Assembly (NCBI GenBank): GCA_019359175.1
Contig: JAHHHU010000002.1
Span: 62,001 to 126,000, forward strand
DNA: 64,000 bases
Direction of reading: 5' to 3'
Source: Phormidium tanganyikae FI6-MK23
GTDB taxonomy: Bacteria > Cyanobacteriota > Cyanobacteriia > Leptolyngbyales > Leptolyngbyaceae
A program made the translations under genes and the position numbers. The notes under the pieces are model-generated. The model ran no database searches and was not told where the DNA came from. It was given only the letters and a program-made list of their open reading frames with translations. Positions 16,600 to 27,200 of this stretch are shown here, in pieces. Numbering within the stretch: the stretch's first letter is position 1; each line of letters begins with the position of its first letter.

Positions 16600-17664
16600 C
16601 TAAGCTTTAGGCTCTAAAACGATCTTTTCTCGAATGCGCTCTTGCACGAATGATTCAACAAGCGCCACATCATCCTTACTTCCAATAATCAGAGGGACTC
16701 TGGCATGAAGTTTGTCCGGCACAAAATCGAGAATTTCTTGCGTTCCGGTGCTGGCGCGTCCCCCTGCCTGCTCGATTAGAAATGCCAACGGTGAAGCTTC
16801 ATACAGCAATCTGAGTTTGCCTTCAGGCTGCTTTCCAGTGCCGGGATAAAGAAACACACCGCCCTGGTACAGAATGCGGTGAAAATCGCCAATCAACGCG
16901 CCGCCATAGCGTGCTGTGTAGCCTTCATGCCGATGCACATATCGAATAAAATCGCGATACGATTCTTTCCACTGCCAGAAGTTGCCTTCATTCACGCTGT
17001 AGATCGGCCCGTGATCAGGAATGCGAATGTTTTCGTCTGCCAAAATGAACTCCCCTAAGCTGGGATCAAGCACAAACGAATGAACGCCGTTCCCGATCGA
17101 GTAAACCAGCATCGTGCTAGGCCCGTACAGAATGTAGCCGGCTGCAAGCTGATTGCGCCCGTTCTGTAACAAATCGCGTGCTTTTCCGTCTGTATCTTCT
17201 CCTTCTTGCTGCCGAATCGCAAAGATCGATCCCACATTGATATTGATATCCACATTTGAGGAACCATCGATCGGGTCATACAGCAAGGTATAGCGCCCAA
17301 TCGGACAGTTTTCTGGGATGTAGTAGGGTTCGTCCATTTCTTCCGAAGCCAAACGGCACACGAGACCGCTCTGCTTAAACACAGAAATAAAGACTTCGTT
17401 GGCATAGACATCCATGCGTTTTACGGATTCGCCTTGGACATTGGTATCGCCCGTGAAGCCGAGAACGCCTTCCATTAATCCTGCACGGCTGAGACGACGA
17501 GCGATCAGTTTTCCGGCAAGGGCAATTCGCGTCATAATCGCGCTGAGATCTTGCGCCTCGGCTGAAAAGCTGTGTAGTTGTTCGAGAACATGGCGTGAGA
17601 GAGTCGTGCAGTCTCGATCGAGAACCGAATCGCGATCGAGGAGCAGCGGATGAGCATCGACCAT
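16600..17664 (-). CDS. fbp: class I fructose-1,6-bisphosphatase
   Basis: A 354-residue class I fructose-bisphosphatase, dephosphorylating fructose-1,6-bisphosphate in gluconeogenesis and the Calvin cycle. The metal-binding block [12 protein letters not shown] and the sugar-phosphate site [15 protein letters not shown] are intact, and the substrate/AMP region at the N-terminus ([15 protein letters not shown]) is present. The frame extends to 17724, but the ATG at 17664 is chosen because GGGAGGA lies 7 bases upstream (17672-17678) and the protein then starts [12 protein letters not shown]. First gene of the leftward fbp-tal-zwf-opcA-cobB cluster. Confidence 0.96.
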   Translation of the reverse strand: MVDAHPLLLDRDSVLDRDCTTLSRHVLEQLHSFSAEAQDLSAIMTRIALAGKLIARRLSRAGLMEGVLGFTGDTNVQGESVKRMDVYANEVFISVFKQSGLVCRLASEEMDEPYYIPENCPIGRYTLLYDPIDGSSNVDININVGSIFAIRQQEGEDTDGKARDLLQNGRNQLAAGYILYGPSTMLVYSIGNGVHSFVLDPSLGEFILADENIRIPDHGPIYSVNEGNFWQWKESYRDFIRYVHRHEGYTARYGGALIGDFHRILYQGGVFLYPGTGKQPEGKLRLLYEASPLAFLIEQAGGRASTGTQEILDFVPDKLHARVPLIIGSKDDVALVESFVQERIREKIVLEPKA

Positions 17665-17837
17665 TCGAGTTTCCTCCCTGAGAGTCAGGGTTTTCACATT
17701 CACACTTCTGTAGACTAGCCACATTTGAAGTGTCCCTACTTCTATCTTAAGAAGGCATTTCTAGAACAGAGCGTTCTTTAAGACCAACTACAGAAAGTAA
17801 CGGTCAACAAGTGATCAATAATACAAAGCGAGGAAAA

Positions 17838-18470
17838 TTACGGTTTGTCAATCAACAAATGCAGTAATTCTTTGGGGTGATTGATCAAAAAATCAGGATG
17901 ATTTTCGTTTAAGATTTCAACTGAATTTAAGCCCCAGGTCGCCGCGATCGATTGCACGCCGCTTTTTCTTGCTGCTTCAATGTCGCGGGTTTCGTCACCG
18001 ACATAATAGATTTGATCAGGCTGCAATCTGCGCTGCCGAATAATTTTTTGAATTAGCCGACTTTTTCCGAATAGTGCATAGCTTGCAGAAATGAGATCAA
18101 ACGTTGAGGTGAGGTTTTGAACTCTGAGAAATTCTTGAATGTTTTTTACAGAATTTGTCGAAACAATTCCCAAAATATATCCTTGCTGTTTGAGTTCAAG
18201 CAATGTTTCTTTCATTCCAGGAAAAAGTTTTAGATCAGGGATTTCTCGATTGAGTTCTTGAGTAAAGCGACGGATGAGAAATGGTAATTTCCAGACCGGA
18301 ATCTTCGATCGCTTGAGGGCTTCTCTCGATCCTAATTGTTTCAGTTGATCTAATGTTTCTTGATCAAAAGGAGGAAATCCAAAAGTAGTGGCTAATCGAT
18401 TCGTAATGGTAATGCCTACATCAACACTATCTACGATCGTGCCGTCAAAATCGAACAAAATAACTTTCAC
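17838..18470 (-). CDS. HAD-family hydrolase, phosphoglycolate phosphatase-like
   Basis: A 210-residue haloacid dehalogenase superfamily phosphatase of the IA type. Motif I is LFDFDGTIVDS with the nucleophilic Asp, motif II is GIVSTNS, motif III the Lys in LFGKSRLIQK, and motif IV YVGDETRDIEAARKSG. An alpha-helical cap lies between motifs I and II. Phosphoglycolate phosphatase, needed for photorespiration, is a plausible role, but many IA phosphatases share this layout and the substrate cannot be fixed from the sequence. It stands 174 bp upstream of fbp on the same strand. Confidence 0.88.
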   Translation of the reverse strand: MKVILFDFDGTIVDSVDVGITITNRLATTFGFPPFDQETLDQLKQLGSREALKRSKIPVWKLPFLIRRFTQELNREIPDLKLFPGMKETLLELKQQGYILGIVSTNSVKNIQEFLRVQNLTSTFDLISASYALFGKSRLIQKIIRQRRLQPDQIYYVGDETRDIEAARKSGVQSIAATWGLNSVEILNENHPDFLINHPKELLHLLIDKP

Positions 18471-18636
18471 AGGTGAGGTTCAAAAATCGCAAAGATACAA
18501 TTAATACTTTGATACAGTCTAATCAATTTTGATGTCTGTCTGAGTCGAGATTCTCAGAATCTTCTAGGCTGAAGAGGTAGAGATTCTAGCGCTACGTTCT
18601 TCTCTAGCCGTCTCATTATTTGCGAGGAACTTTGTT

Positions 18637-18870
18637 ATGTCGCAAGACCACGCCGCTGCATTCTTCAAAGCGGTTCAAAAAGATCACGCGCTTCAAGTTC
18701 GGTTACAAGCAAACAGCGATCCGCAAGCATTAGTCAAGATTGCCAACGATCGCGGTTATCCCGTGACCGAATCGGAAATCGAGGAATGGCTCGATCACTT
18801 GCCCGAATCAGAACTTGCTGCCTTGTTTAATCCTGGAATTGGCGGACGGCAACGTTTGATTCCTCGGTAA
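18637..18870 (+). CDS. Nif11-domain small protein
   Basis: A 77-residue protein with a Nif11-like N-terminal domain: FFKAVQKDHALQVRLQAN, ALVKIANDRGYPVTESEIEEWL. This domain occurs in nitrogen-fixation regions and as the leader of ribosomally made peptides. Here the domain is followed by LFNPGIGGRQRLIPR: a Gly-Gly pair with a short basic tail and no Cys, Ser or Thr. It has a ribosome binding site (GAGGAA, 10 bases before the ATG). No lanthipeptide or other modification enzyme is near. It is either a stand-alone Nif11 protein or a minimal leader-like peptide; the first is more likely. Confidence 0.8.
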   Translation: MSQDHAAAFFKAVQKDHALQVRLQANSDPQALVKIANDRGYPVTESEIEEWLDHLPESELAALFNPGIGGRQRLIPR

Positions 18871-18876
18871 AGATAG

Positions 18877-18910
18877 CTCAGACATCTGGAGTAGATTCTG
18901 GATGTCTGAG
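18877..18910. terminator. hairpin after the Nif11-like gene
   Basis: CTCAGACATC (18877-18886) and GATGTCTGAG (18901-18910) form a perfect 10-bp stem with a 14-base loop, 7 bp after the stop codon. There is no T run after it, so it may be a terminator helped by other factors or an mRNA end-stabilising structure. Confidence 0.55.
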
Positions 18911-18979
18911 TACGATCGCTAAAATTTCAATCTTGCAAAAATGAGTTAAGCTAAATCCCGAATCTTTGCTCATTTTTCC

Positions 18980-20311
18980 ATGCGCTACTCTGCTTCTGTT
19001 TTGTTTGTGAGTTTTTTCCTGATTGTCGGATGCGGCAATCCAGAAGCCGCAAAAGCTCCAATTGCTGAAAGTCCCAAATCAGAAGCAGCAAGTCGCAGCG
19101 TCGTCATTCCTCCCGCTTTTCCAACGGCTCCGTTGGCGCTTGCACCCACAACTCCAGATCCCAACACAAACGCGGTCGTTCAACAATATCTATCTAAACT
19201 CGCTTCTCAAGGTTATCCCCAGTCCGCGCAAGGGATTTGGATTCAATCGGGCAATACGTTACTTGCTAAACATCAAGGCACAACTCCGCTTTCTGCTGCT
19301 TCACTCACCAAAGTTGCAACTTCTCTTGCAGCACTGCAAACTTATGGCGTTGATCACCGATATCAAACCATCATCGGAACGACTGGAACCCTTGAAAACG
19401 GTGTTGTGAAGGGTGATTTGATTGTTCAAGGTGGCGATGATCCATTCTTTGTGTGGGAAGAAGCGATCGTACTTGGAAATGCTCTATCTCAACAAGGCAT
19501 CAAACAAGTTACAGGCGATTTGATTGTGACAGGTCGCTTTTTTATGAACTTTGAGACTGATTTGGGTAAAGCAGGCACATTACTCAAACAAGGCTTGAAT
19601 GCAAAAACTTGGTCGAGTGAAGCGATCGAACAATATCAAACGCTCTCCGCTGGCACTCCGAAACCGCAAATCGCGATCGCAGGTTCCGTCAAAGTTGCTG
19701 CCAAGCCTCCAAACTTTACAACGATCACTAGACATCAATCTTTGCCACTTGCAGAACTATTAAAAAAGATGAACCGCTATAGCAATAACGCAATGGCGGA
19801 GATTATTGCAAGCTCGATCGGGGGCGCAAAAGTCGTCTCACTCAAAGCTGCTCAAGCCGCAGGCGTTCCGCAAACTGAAGTGATTTTAGTCAATGGCTCA
19901 GGTTTAGCGGTTGAAAATCGCATCTCTCCGCGTGCAGTGTGTTCGATGTTTTTAGCGATCGAGCAATTTCTCAAGCCTGCCAAGATGACGATCGGGGATA
20001 TTTTCGCGATCGTCGGAACTGATGAAGGCATTCTTGAAGGGCGCAAACTGCCAACTGGACTGGTCACAAAGTCCGGTAGCCTAAACGAAGTCAGTGCGTT
20101 AGCGGGTGCATTACCAACGAGCCAAAACGGAATTGTTTGGTTTGTCGTCATGAACGGTGGCGGCGCAAATCTGGAAGGCTTTCGGGCGGGACAAGAAGCG
20201 TTAGTAAATACCTTTGCAAATCAGTGGGGCAGAGTTCCGACAGCTCCGGCTGAACTGGCATCAAATCGCGATCGGGCTAACCTCAAATCCGTGATTGAAA
20301 AAGCAAACTAA
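18980..20311 (+). CDS. D-alanyl-D-alanine carboxypeptidase, S13/PBP4 family lipoprotein
   Basis: A 443-residue penicillin-binding protein of the S13 (PBP4/DacB) family, trimming or cutting peptidoglycan peptides in the periplasm. The N-terminus is a lipoprotein signal (SFFLIVGC, lipid-anchored Cys18) followed by a Pro/Ala-rich linker to about residue 65. Active-site motifs are S108-L-T-K111 (SxxK), the SNN in RYSNNAMAE, and KSG in VTKSGSL. The extra domain between SxxK and SNN is reduced compared with E. coli PBP4. The gene is followed by a ferredoxin gene 60 bp downstream on the same strand, with no obvious functional link. Confidence 0.9.
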   Translation: MRYSASVLFVSFFLIVGCGNPEAAKAPIAESPKSEAASRSVVIPPAFPTAPLALAPTTPDPNTNAVVQQYLSKLASQGYPQSAQGIWIQSGNTLLAKHQGTTPLSAASLTKVATSLAALQTYGVDHRYQTIIGTTGTLENGVVKGDLIVQGGDDPFFVWEEAIVLGNALSQQGIKQVTGDLIVTGRFFMNFETDLGKAGTLLKQGLNAKTWSSEAIEQYQTLSAGTPKPQIAIAGSVKVAAKPPNFTTITRHQSLPLAELLKKMNRYSNNAMAEIIASSIGGAKVVSLKAAQAAGVPQTEVILVNGSGLAVENRISPRAVCSMFLAIEQFLKPAKMTIGDIFAIVGTDEGILEGRKLPTGLVTKSGSLNEVSALAGALPTSQNGIVWFVVMNGGGANLEGFRAGQEALVNTFANQWGRVPTAPAELASNRDRANLKSVIEKAN

Positions 20312-20371
20312 ATGCGATATCGGCTTAAAGCTTTGTCGAAGAAGTCTTAAAGTGAATAAAGAAGATTCAAA

Positions 20372-20749
20372 ATGAGCATTATGTCTGAGTTCCACACTAT
20401 TCGCGTTTTTCATCGCCAAAAAAACGAGTTTTATACCTTTCAAGTGCCGAGCGATCGCTATATTCTCCAATCTGGTGAAACTCAAGGGGTCGAACTGCCA
20501 TTTTCTTGCCGCAATGGAGCCTGTACCAGTTGTGCAGTTCGAGTGCTTTCTGGGCATTTGGAGCAATCTGAAGCGATAGGATTGTCACCAGAGTTGAAGC
20601 GGCAAGGCTATGCGCTCTTGTGCGTGAGCTATGCGCGATCGGATATCGAAGTCGAAACCCAAGACGAAGATGAAGTCTATGAGCTTCAGTTTGGGCGATA
20701 TTTTGCGAAAGGTCGCGTCAAGCGTGGACTGCCATTAGATGAGGAATAA
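20372..20749 (+). CDS. plant-type [2Fe-2S] ferredoxin with C-terminal extension
   Basis: A 125-residue ferredoxin. The cluster ligands are C46, C51, C54 (in SCRNGACTSC) and C84 (LLCVSY). The spacing C-x4-C-x2-C-x29-C is that of photosynthetic-type ferredoxins. Unlike PetF (about 98 residues), it has a C-terminal tail of roughly 25 residues, VYELQFGRYFAKGRVKRGL, which resembles the plastid FdC2 group; this assignment is from memory and should be tested. Such ferredoxins are thought to serve special partners rather than bulk electron transport. A second ATG at 20384 would shorten it by four residues. The next gene (Uma2) starts on the base after its stop. Confidence 0.9.
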   Translation: MSIMSEFHTIRVFHRQKNEFYTFQVPSDRYILQSGETQGVELPFSCRNGACTSCAVRVLSGHLEQSEAIGLSPELKRQGYALLCVSYARSDIEVETQDEDEVYELQFGRYFAKGRVKRGLPLDEE

Positions 20750-21304
20750 ATGATGAGCGTGACGATCGCGAAATGGACGCTAGACGAATATCATCAGATG
20801 ATCGATGCGGGGATTTTAGACGATCGACGAGTGGAACTATTGCGAGGAGAAATTGTCGAAATGCCCCCGGAAGGAGAATCTCATGCTTATGGCACAACTG
20901 AAACACGGGATTATTTGATTGCTTTACTCGGAATACTTGCTAAAGTTCGGGACGCGAAACCGATTACGTTGCCGAACAACTCCGAACCAGAGCCAGACAT
21001 CGCGATCGTTCAACCATTAGGACGAGAATATCTCGCGCATCATCCTTATCCTGAGAACATTTTTTGGCTGATTGAATATTCCAATTCCAGCCTTAGAAAA
21101 GATCTTGAAATCAAGCGCAAAATCTATGCAGAGGCTGGAATTGCTGAATATTGGGTTGTGAACTTAAAAAAGTCAGAGTTAACCGTATTTCGTGATCCGC
21201 AGAATGGTGATTACTGTTCAGAAAGAACGTTAACCACTGGCACGATCGCATCGATCGCATTTCCAGAGATTTCAATCTCAGTCGATCGTATTCTCGACAG
21301 TTAA
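20750..21304 (+). CDS. Uma2 family (DUF820) putative endonuclease
   Basis: A 184-residue Uma2 protein in its most typical form: [36 protein letters not shown] (Asp), [15 protein letters not shown] (Glu) and [18 protein letters not shown] (Lys and the EYW signature). The PD-(D/E)XK core is complete. It begins ATGATG immediately after the ferredoxin stop (0 bp gap), so the two are translationally coupled. The end overlaps the convergent ABC ATPase gene by the four bases TTAA. Biological role unknown. Confidence 0.9.
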   Translation: MMSVTIAKWTLDEYHQMIDAGILDDRRVELLRGEIVEMPPEGESHAYGTTETRDYLIALLGILAKVRDAKPITLPNNSEPEPDIAIVQPLGREYLAHHPYPENIFWLIEYSNSSLRKDLEIKRKIYAEAGIAEYWVVNLKKSELTVFRDPQNGDYCSERTLTTGTIASIAFPEISISVDRILDS

Positions 21305-23187
21305 GCGGATTGTTGGCGTTCGCGAATGCGATCGATTGATCCGATCGGAATTGCAGAAATCAGTTGACGAGTGTAAGAAGTCTGCGGCTTGTTGTAGATC
21401 GTATCGGCAGTTCCGATTTCCTCGATTTTGCCGCGATTCATCACGATAATGCGATCGCTCATGAATTTGACAACGCTCAAGTCGTGCGAAATGAAAATGT
21501 AAGTTAGTCCAAATTCAGACTGCAATTCTTTCAGCAAATTTAATACCTGAGCTTGCACCGAAACATCGAGCGCTGAAACCGATTCGTCGCAGATGATGAA
21601 TTTGGGATTGAGGGCAAGCGATCGAGCAATACAAATCCGCTGCCGCTGTCCACCCGAAAACTCATGCGGATAGCGATTGATCCAGTTCGGATCAAGTCCA
21701 ACCCGCTGTAACAGATACTCGACTCGCTGCTTAAATTCCTTCCGATTTCCTCGCCCATAAATCAGCAGCGGTTCCATCACCGCATCGCCCACATTCATTC
21801 GCGGATCGAGCGAACTGTAAGGATTTTGGAAAATAATCTGGGCATCGCGGCGGAGTTGACGGACGCGATTTTTCGAGAGCTTGAGAATGTCCTCGTTTTC
21901 AAAAAAGATTTTCCCTTGCTTCGGCTCGATCAATCTCAGCAAGGTTCGCGCTAACGTCGATTTACCACAGCCCGATTCACCTACTAATCCAAGCGTTTCA
22001 CCCGGATAAACCTCGAATGAAACATCGTTTACCGCCATTGTGTAGCGCTTCGTTTGTCCAAATATGCCTCGGATGGGGAACGCAACTTGCAGGTTTTGAA
22101 CGGAAACGAGCGGCGGTTTTTGCTGGAGGGTCTTAAGTCGCTGGTCAAACTCTGCTTCGCTGACTTCTTCTGCTTCAGCGAGTGCCGTATTCACATCTCG
22201 ACGCTTCGCTTGAATGAGCTTTTCGCCCGTGGGCAGCATCGAAACTTCCATAAAATCCGAAACCGTTGGTAAGAAGCGTAAACGTCGATCGGGCTGTGGG
22301 CGGCAAGTCAGCAAACCTTTAGTGTAAGGATGTTTCGGATTCGAGAAGATGTCTAAAACAGAGCCGTACTCTACAATCTTGCCTTCGTACATCACTGCGA
22401 CATCATCCGCAATTTCTGCAATCAAACCGAGATCGTGAGTGATAAACATCATCGCCATGCCGCGTCGATCGCGCAATTCTCGCAGCAGATCCAAAATTGT
22501 TGCTTGTACCGTGACATCGAGCGCGGTGGTCGGTTCGTCTGCGATTAATAAAGTGGGATTACACGCGATCGCCATTGCAATCATAATCCGCTGCAACTGT
22601 CCGCCAGATAGTTCATGCGGATAGCGATCGAGCATTGATGTTTTGGCGCGATTGATTTCTTGATCGAGTTCCGGTTCACTCAGCGGTTTGTGATAGCGTT
22701 CTTCTAGCACTCGCTGTTTTAATTCTTCGTCCGGTGGCAACACTCGCACTTCTTGCAGCAGTGAAGCCGCGCGTCGTCGAGCTTCTGACTGTGAAATGTG
22801 CTGGTGCTGTCGAATGGCTTCAACCAATTGAAATCCGCAGGTATACACCGGATTCAGCGAACTCATCGGCTCTTGGAAAATCATCGAAATTCGTTCGCCG
22901 CGATAAGCCTGCATTTGCTTTTCGCTCAGTGTCAATAAGTTAATGGGTTCTTGGGCATCGTCCGCCTGAAACCAAATTTCGCCTCCGGTAATTCGTCCGG
23001 GCGGATTCGGAATCAGTCGCATTACAGCAAGCGATGTCACCGACTTTCCTGACCCCGATTCTCCGACAATGCCCAATGTCCGACCACGCCGCACTTGAAA
23101 CGAAATGCTGTCAACGGCTTTCACCACTCGTTCATCGGTTTTGAATTGAACTTGAAGGTTGCGGACGTTCAGGATGGTGTCGCTCAT
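21301..23187 (-). CDS. fused double-ATPase subunit of an oligopeptide/nickel-type ABC importer
   Basis: A 628-residue protein with two ABC ATPase domains in tandem, as in DppD-DppF or YejF fusions. The first has [18 protein letters not shown] and a [12 protein letters not shown] Walker B; the second has [18 protein letters not shown] and [11 protein letters not shown]. Each is followed by the oligopeptide-transporter C-terminal block that carries the YTKGLL / YTRQLI motifs. Permeases and binding protein are not in the window, which is normal for cyanobacteria with scattered Dpp/Opp genes. The ATG at 23187 is chosen over an in-frame TTG at 23226; it gives [15 protein letters not shown], the usual start. 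Confidence 0.94.
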   Translation of the reverse strand: MSDTILNVRNLQVQFKTDERVVKAVDSISFQVRRGRTLGIVGESGSGKSVTSLAVMRLIPNPPGRITGGEIWFQADDAQEPINLLTLSEKQMQAYRGERISMIFQEPMSSLNPVYTCGFQLVEAIRQHQHISQSEARRRAASLLQEVRVLPPDEELKQRVLEERYHKPLSEPELDQEINRAKTSMLDRYPHELSGGQLQRIMIAMAIACNPTLLIADEPTTALDVTVQATILDLLRELRDRRGMAMMFITHDLGLIAEIADDVAVMYEGKIVEYGSVLDIFSNPKHPYTKGLLTCRPQPDRRLRFLPTVSDFMEVSMLPTGEKLIQAKRRDVNTALAEAEEVSEAEFDQRLKTLQQKPPLVSVQNLQVAFPIRGIFGQTKRYTMAVNDVSFEVYPGETLGLVGESGCGKSTLARTLLRLIEPKQGKIFFENEDILKLSKNRVRQLRRDAQIIFQNPYSSLDPRMNVGDAVMEPLLIYGRGNRKEFKQRVEYLLQRVGLDPNWINRYPHEFSGGQRQRICIARSLALNPKFIICDESVSALDVSVQAQVLNLLKELQSEFGLTYIFISHDLSVVKFMSDRIIVMNRGKIEEIGTADTIYNKPQTSYTRQLISAIPIGSIDRIRERQQSA

Positions 23188-23257
23188 AGGGTTCGGCAAG
23201 TCATGGAGAATGATTAATTCTAGCAACGCGATCGCGCTTTATAAGGTTCCCAGTTTA

Positions 23258-24214
23258 CTAAAGCATCGAAAGATCGCCTGCGACTTCTAAGCGCTTGTAG
23301 CGTCCGAGGGTGATGTAGGTTTCGGAAAGGTTTTCTGCGATCGACGGTGTAATCCAACCCATTTGGCGCAGGACGTGAATGGCGATCGCGTATTTCGCTC
23401 GTTTCGCTCCGTCCATGACTTTGATCGCAAGTCCCATCCCTTCCCCGACTCGCCCAATGCACTGAACGCCTTCTGCGCCGGATTTGCTGACTAATTCACC
23501 TTCACTCAGCCGCATCAGTTCTGAATCAAATTCACCCTCACCCGCGACCATATTCGGGTGGTGCGTCATGGCTCGAAGAATGCGCTCCATGTCCAAATTG
23601 CCGCCGGATGCAAGTTGAGCATATAGCCAAGCTAACTGACGAAGCTGCATAAAATAGGTCGGTGCGCCACAATCATCACGGGCTGGAATAAACTCTTCAG
23701 CCGGATTCTTCAACAGTTCGGCAAGCTTGCCGAGAATCAACTGCTGAACGGGGTGATTGTAGTGCAGATAGTTGCTGATCGGAAATCCTAGCTGCTGACA
23801 CACGGCTAACATTCCGGCGTGTTTACCAGAGCAGTTGTATTGCAGCTTGCTCTGTTTGCCGTCGGGAATGGGGCACTGTAGCGCCGTTGGTTCAACGTCA
23901 GAACGCCATAGAATGTTAAACACTTGGCGAACCTGTTCGATCGTGCCTTTGTGCGAACTGCAAATGATGGCTAAATCTCGATCGCTTAAATTAAATCGCT
24001 CTAGCGTGCCGGATGTGGTCACTGCGATCGCTTGAAAAGGTTTGAGTACCGATCGCGCAAACGTCGCGGTTTCGGGATTGCCCGCGCACAAGAGCAACCG
24101 TCCGCGATCGTCGCAAATGACCGCTTGAGCATGATGAACCGATTCTGTGATCCCTTCCCGCAGTAACCGGACTTCGAGTTCTGCGGTGGCTTGAATTTTT
24201 CTTCCCCTAGTCAT
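23258..24214 (-). CDS. L-asparaginase II family (Rhizobium-type) asparaginase
   Basis: A 318-residue member of the thermolabile, Rhizobium etli-like asparaginase family, which resembles serine beta-lactamase-fold and not the E. coli type. Visible blocks are VRSG-like start replaced here by LEVRLLREGI, ATFARSVLKPFQA (Ser-Val-Leu-Lys, candidate SxxK), the CSSHKGTIEQV segment, NCSGKHAGMLA, DDCGAPTY, and RAMTHHPNMVAGEG. The family hydrolyses asparagine to aspartate and ammonia. The ATG at 24214 is used; an in-frame upstream codon exists at 24223. It lies 59 bp after the RND permease gene (same strand) but the two are probably not functionally linked. Confidence 0.88.
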   Translation of the reverse strand: MTRGRKIQATAELEVRLLREGITESVHHAQAVICDDRGRLLLCAGNPETATFARSVLKPFQAIAVTTSGTLERFNLSDRDLAIICSSHKGTIEQVRQVFNILWRSDVEPTALQCPIPDGKQSKLQYNCSGKHAGMLAVCQQLGFPISNYLHYNHPVQQLILGKLAELLKNPAEEFIPARDDCGAPTYFMQLRQLAWLYAQLASGGNLDMERILRAMTHHPNMVAGEGEFDSELMRLSEGELVSKSGAEGVQCIGRVGEGMGLAIKVMDGAKRAKYAIAIHVLRQMGWITPSIAENLSETYITLGRYKRLEVAGDLSML

Positions 24215-24282
24215 GTGTAGCAATCTAACACACCCTGTTCGATGCGGTTCACCTGCGTTAAAAATCGAAATGCTTAGGCGGT

Positions 24283-27200
24283 TTAGTGCCCATCTCGATC
24301 GGAAGATTGACTCGCAGTTTCTCGATCGCCGGAATAGTTCCCGTGTCCATCGATCGTCTGATCGAGATCGATCGGATCAGGTCTTGCAGGTCGTCGAATC
24401 CGATCCTCGAAAGACTTGATCACAATGTACAGAACCGGGACAATAAACAAGCTGAGAAACGTAGCGACGACCATCCCACCGACGATCGCAGTTCCCAAAG
24501 ATTGTCGTGCGGCGGCTCCGGGGCCGGTTGCGATCACGAGCGGCAATGCACCGATCGCAGTTGAAATCGCCGTCATGAGGATCGGGCGTAATCGTTCTCG
24601 TCCTGCCGAAACCACCGCACTGGCGATTCCTTTTCCGCGATCGCGTTCTTCGTTCGCAAACTCTACGATCAAAATCGAGTTTTTGCTTGCCATCCCGATC
24701 AGCATCACAAATCCAATTTGCGTGTAGACATCATTCGCGGTTCCTCGCAGCAGAACGGCAAGCAATGCTCCTAAGATTGCTAACGGCACAGTCAGCATGA
24801 TGATAATCGGATCGATGTAGTTTTCATACTGAGCCGCCAAAGTGAGAAACACAAAGACGATCGCTAATCCAAAGATAAATACTGCCGCGCCGCCTGATTC
24901 AATTTCTTCAAGTGATAGTCCTGACCACTGGAACCCAAACCCGCGCGGTAGTGTTTCTCGTGCTACAGCTTCCATTGCCTGAATCGCCTGCCCTGAGCTT
25001 GATCCGGGTGCAGGTGCGCCGTTGATTTCCACAGAGCGGAAAAGATTGTAGTGCGTAATAATCGACGGGCCATTGGTTTGAGTCACTTTCACTAAGTTGC
25101 TCAACGGAATCATTCGCCCCGGTTCGCCATTGGCTCCAGTGCTGCGAACATACAGTCGTTTGATGTCATCAGGATTCGATCGAAACTGACTATCAGCCTG
25201 AACATAGACCCGATAGGCCCGATTGAACTGGTTGAAATCATTGATATAAGCAGAGCCGAGAAAGATTTGCAGCGTGCTGAAAATGTCTTGCAAGGAGACT
25301 TGAAGCTGCGAAGCGCGATCGCGATCGACTTCGATCGAAATCTGAGGCGTATTGCCGTTAAAGTTCGGGCGTAGTCCAGCGATTTGAGGACTTTGTGCTG
25401 AAGGGTAAGCGGATGCGCGAGTGATAAATTTGCCCAAAGTCTCACCCAGTGCGGGAAAGCCTAAACCCGTTCGATCTTGTAAGTGAAACTCAAATCCTCC
25501 AAAGTTCCCGATCCCCGGAACCGCAGGTAAGTTAAACGGTAATACTACCGCTTCTTGAATCGATGCCATTTTGGGAAACAGTCCGGATGGGCTAGGGAAG
25601 AATCCACCAATGATCGCCTGCAAGGATTGATTTGCTCCGGTTCGTTCTTCCCAAGGTTTGAGCGTGGTGAAGATTAAACCATTGTTCGGCGTTGCTCCAC
25701 TAAAGCTGAATCCTCCAACTGCAAAGATGTTAGAAACTTCGGGCTGTGCCTTGAGAATTGCCTCTGCTTTTTCTAATACTTTTTCGGTGTAGTCGAGTGA
25801 AACCCCTTCAGGCGCTTGCACCACGGTAATGAAAACGCCTTGGTCTTCATCGGGAATAAACGCTTGCGGCACAAAGTTATACACAAAATAGGTGAGAACT
25901 AATGCTCCTGCAAAAAACGAGAGAACTAATCCTTTACGGCGAATGGCTCGATCGAGGTTTCGAGAATAGCTATCGCGCGTTTTATCGATCGCCCAATTCA
26001 CCCGACGGAAAAACCAGTTATTGCTTACAGATTGTCCTGGTCGCAGCAATAATGCAGATAACATTGGCGTAAAGGTCAGCGCATTGAACGTCGAAACTGC
26101 AACTGAAAACGCGATCGTTAAGGCGAACTGTCGATAAAGCTGTCCGGTCGTTCCTGGAAAGAAAGCGACAGGCACGAACACCGTAATTAACACGAGCGAA
26201 GTCGCAATTACCACGCCGAATAAGGTATCCATCGATTCGATCGCTGCTTCAAGCGGTCGCTTTCCTTGCTCTTGAATCCGCCGAGTAATATCTTCAATAA
26301 TCACGATCGCATCATCGACCACTAGCCCCGTCGCCAAGGTCAATCCAAACAATGTGAGCGTGTTGATTGAAAATCCTAGCAGTTTTACAAAAATGAACGT
26401 GCCGAGAAACGCGATCGGAATTACGATCGAGGTAATAAAAGCAGCTCGCCAATCTTGTAAAAACAGAAACAGAATTAACACCACTAAAACAACTGCTTGA
26501 ATCAGTGATGAAACGACTTCTTTCGCCCCTGCATCAATAAACGTCGTCGTATCGAACGCGACATCATAGCGCAGTCCAGGCGGAAAGCTTGCAGAAAGAG
26601 ACTGTATTTCTTCTTTGACTGCTTTTGCAACATCGAGCGCATTACTGCCAAATTGTTGGTTTACCCCTAGCCCCACGCCTCGATGAGTCACCCGATCTTT
26701 CGTGGTAAACCTCAGCAACGAACCATAGTTTTCTGCTCCAAGCTGTGCCCGACCGACATCCCTCAAGCGCACTAAGCTTCCTGTTCCCGTAGTTCGGATG
26801 ACGACATTGTTAAACTCCTCAACATCTTTGAGTCGTCCTTGTGCCGTGACCGAATATTGATACTGCTGTCCTGGAACTGCGGGAGCTTGTCCGATCTGTC
26901 CTGCCCCGACTTGAATGTTTTGCTGTTGAAGTGCAGCAACAACATCTTGAGGCGTGAGCGTTCGACTCGCAAGCCGCTCTGGATCAAGCCATAAGCGCAT
27001 TGCGTAAGTTCGTTCTCCGAAGATCTGAACTTCGCCCACTCCTTTGATCCGTCGAATCGCATCCGCTAAATACAAATCTGCATAGTTACTCAGGTAAAGA
27101 TCATCATAGAGATCCTGATTTTTTGCTTCATCTCGCTCGGAATAAAGCCCGATCGCTAATAGAAAATTATTGTTCGCTTTTGCAACTTGAACCCCGGTTT

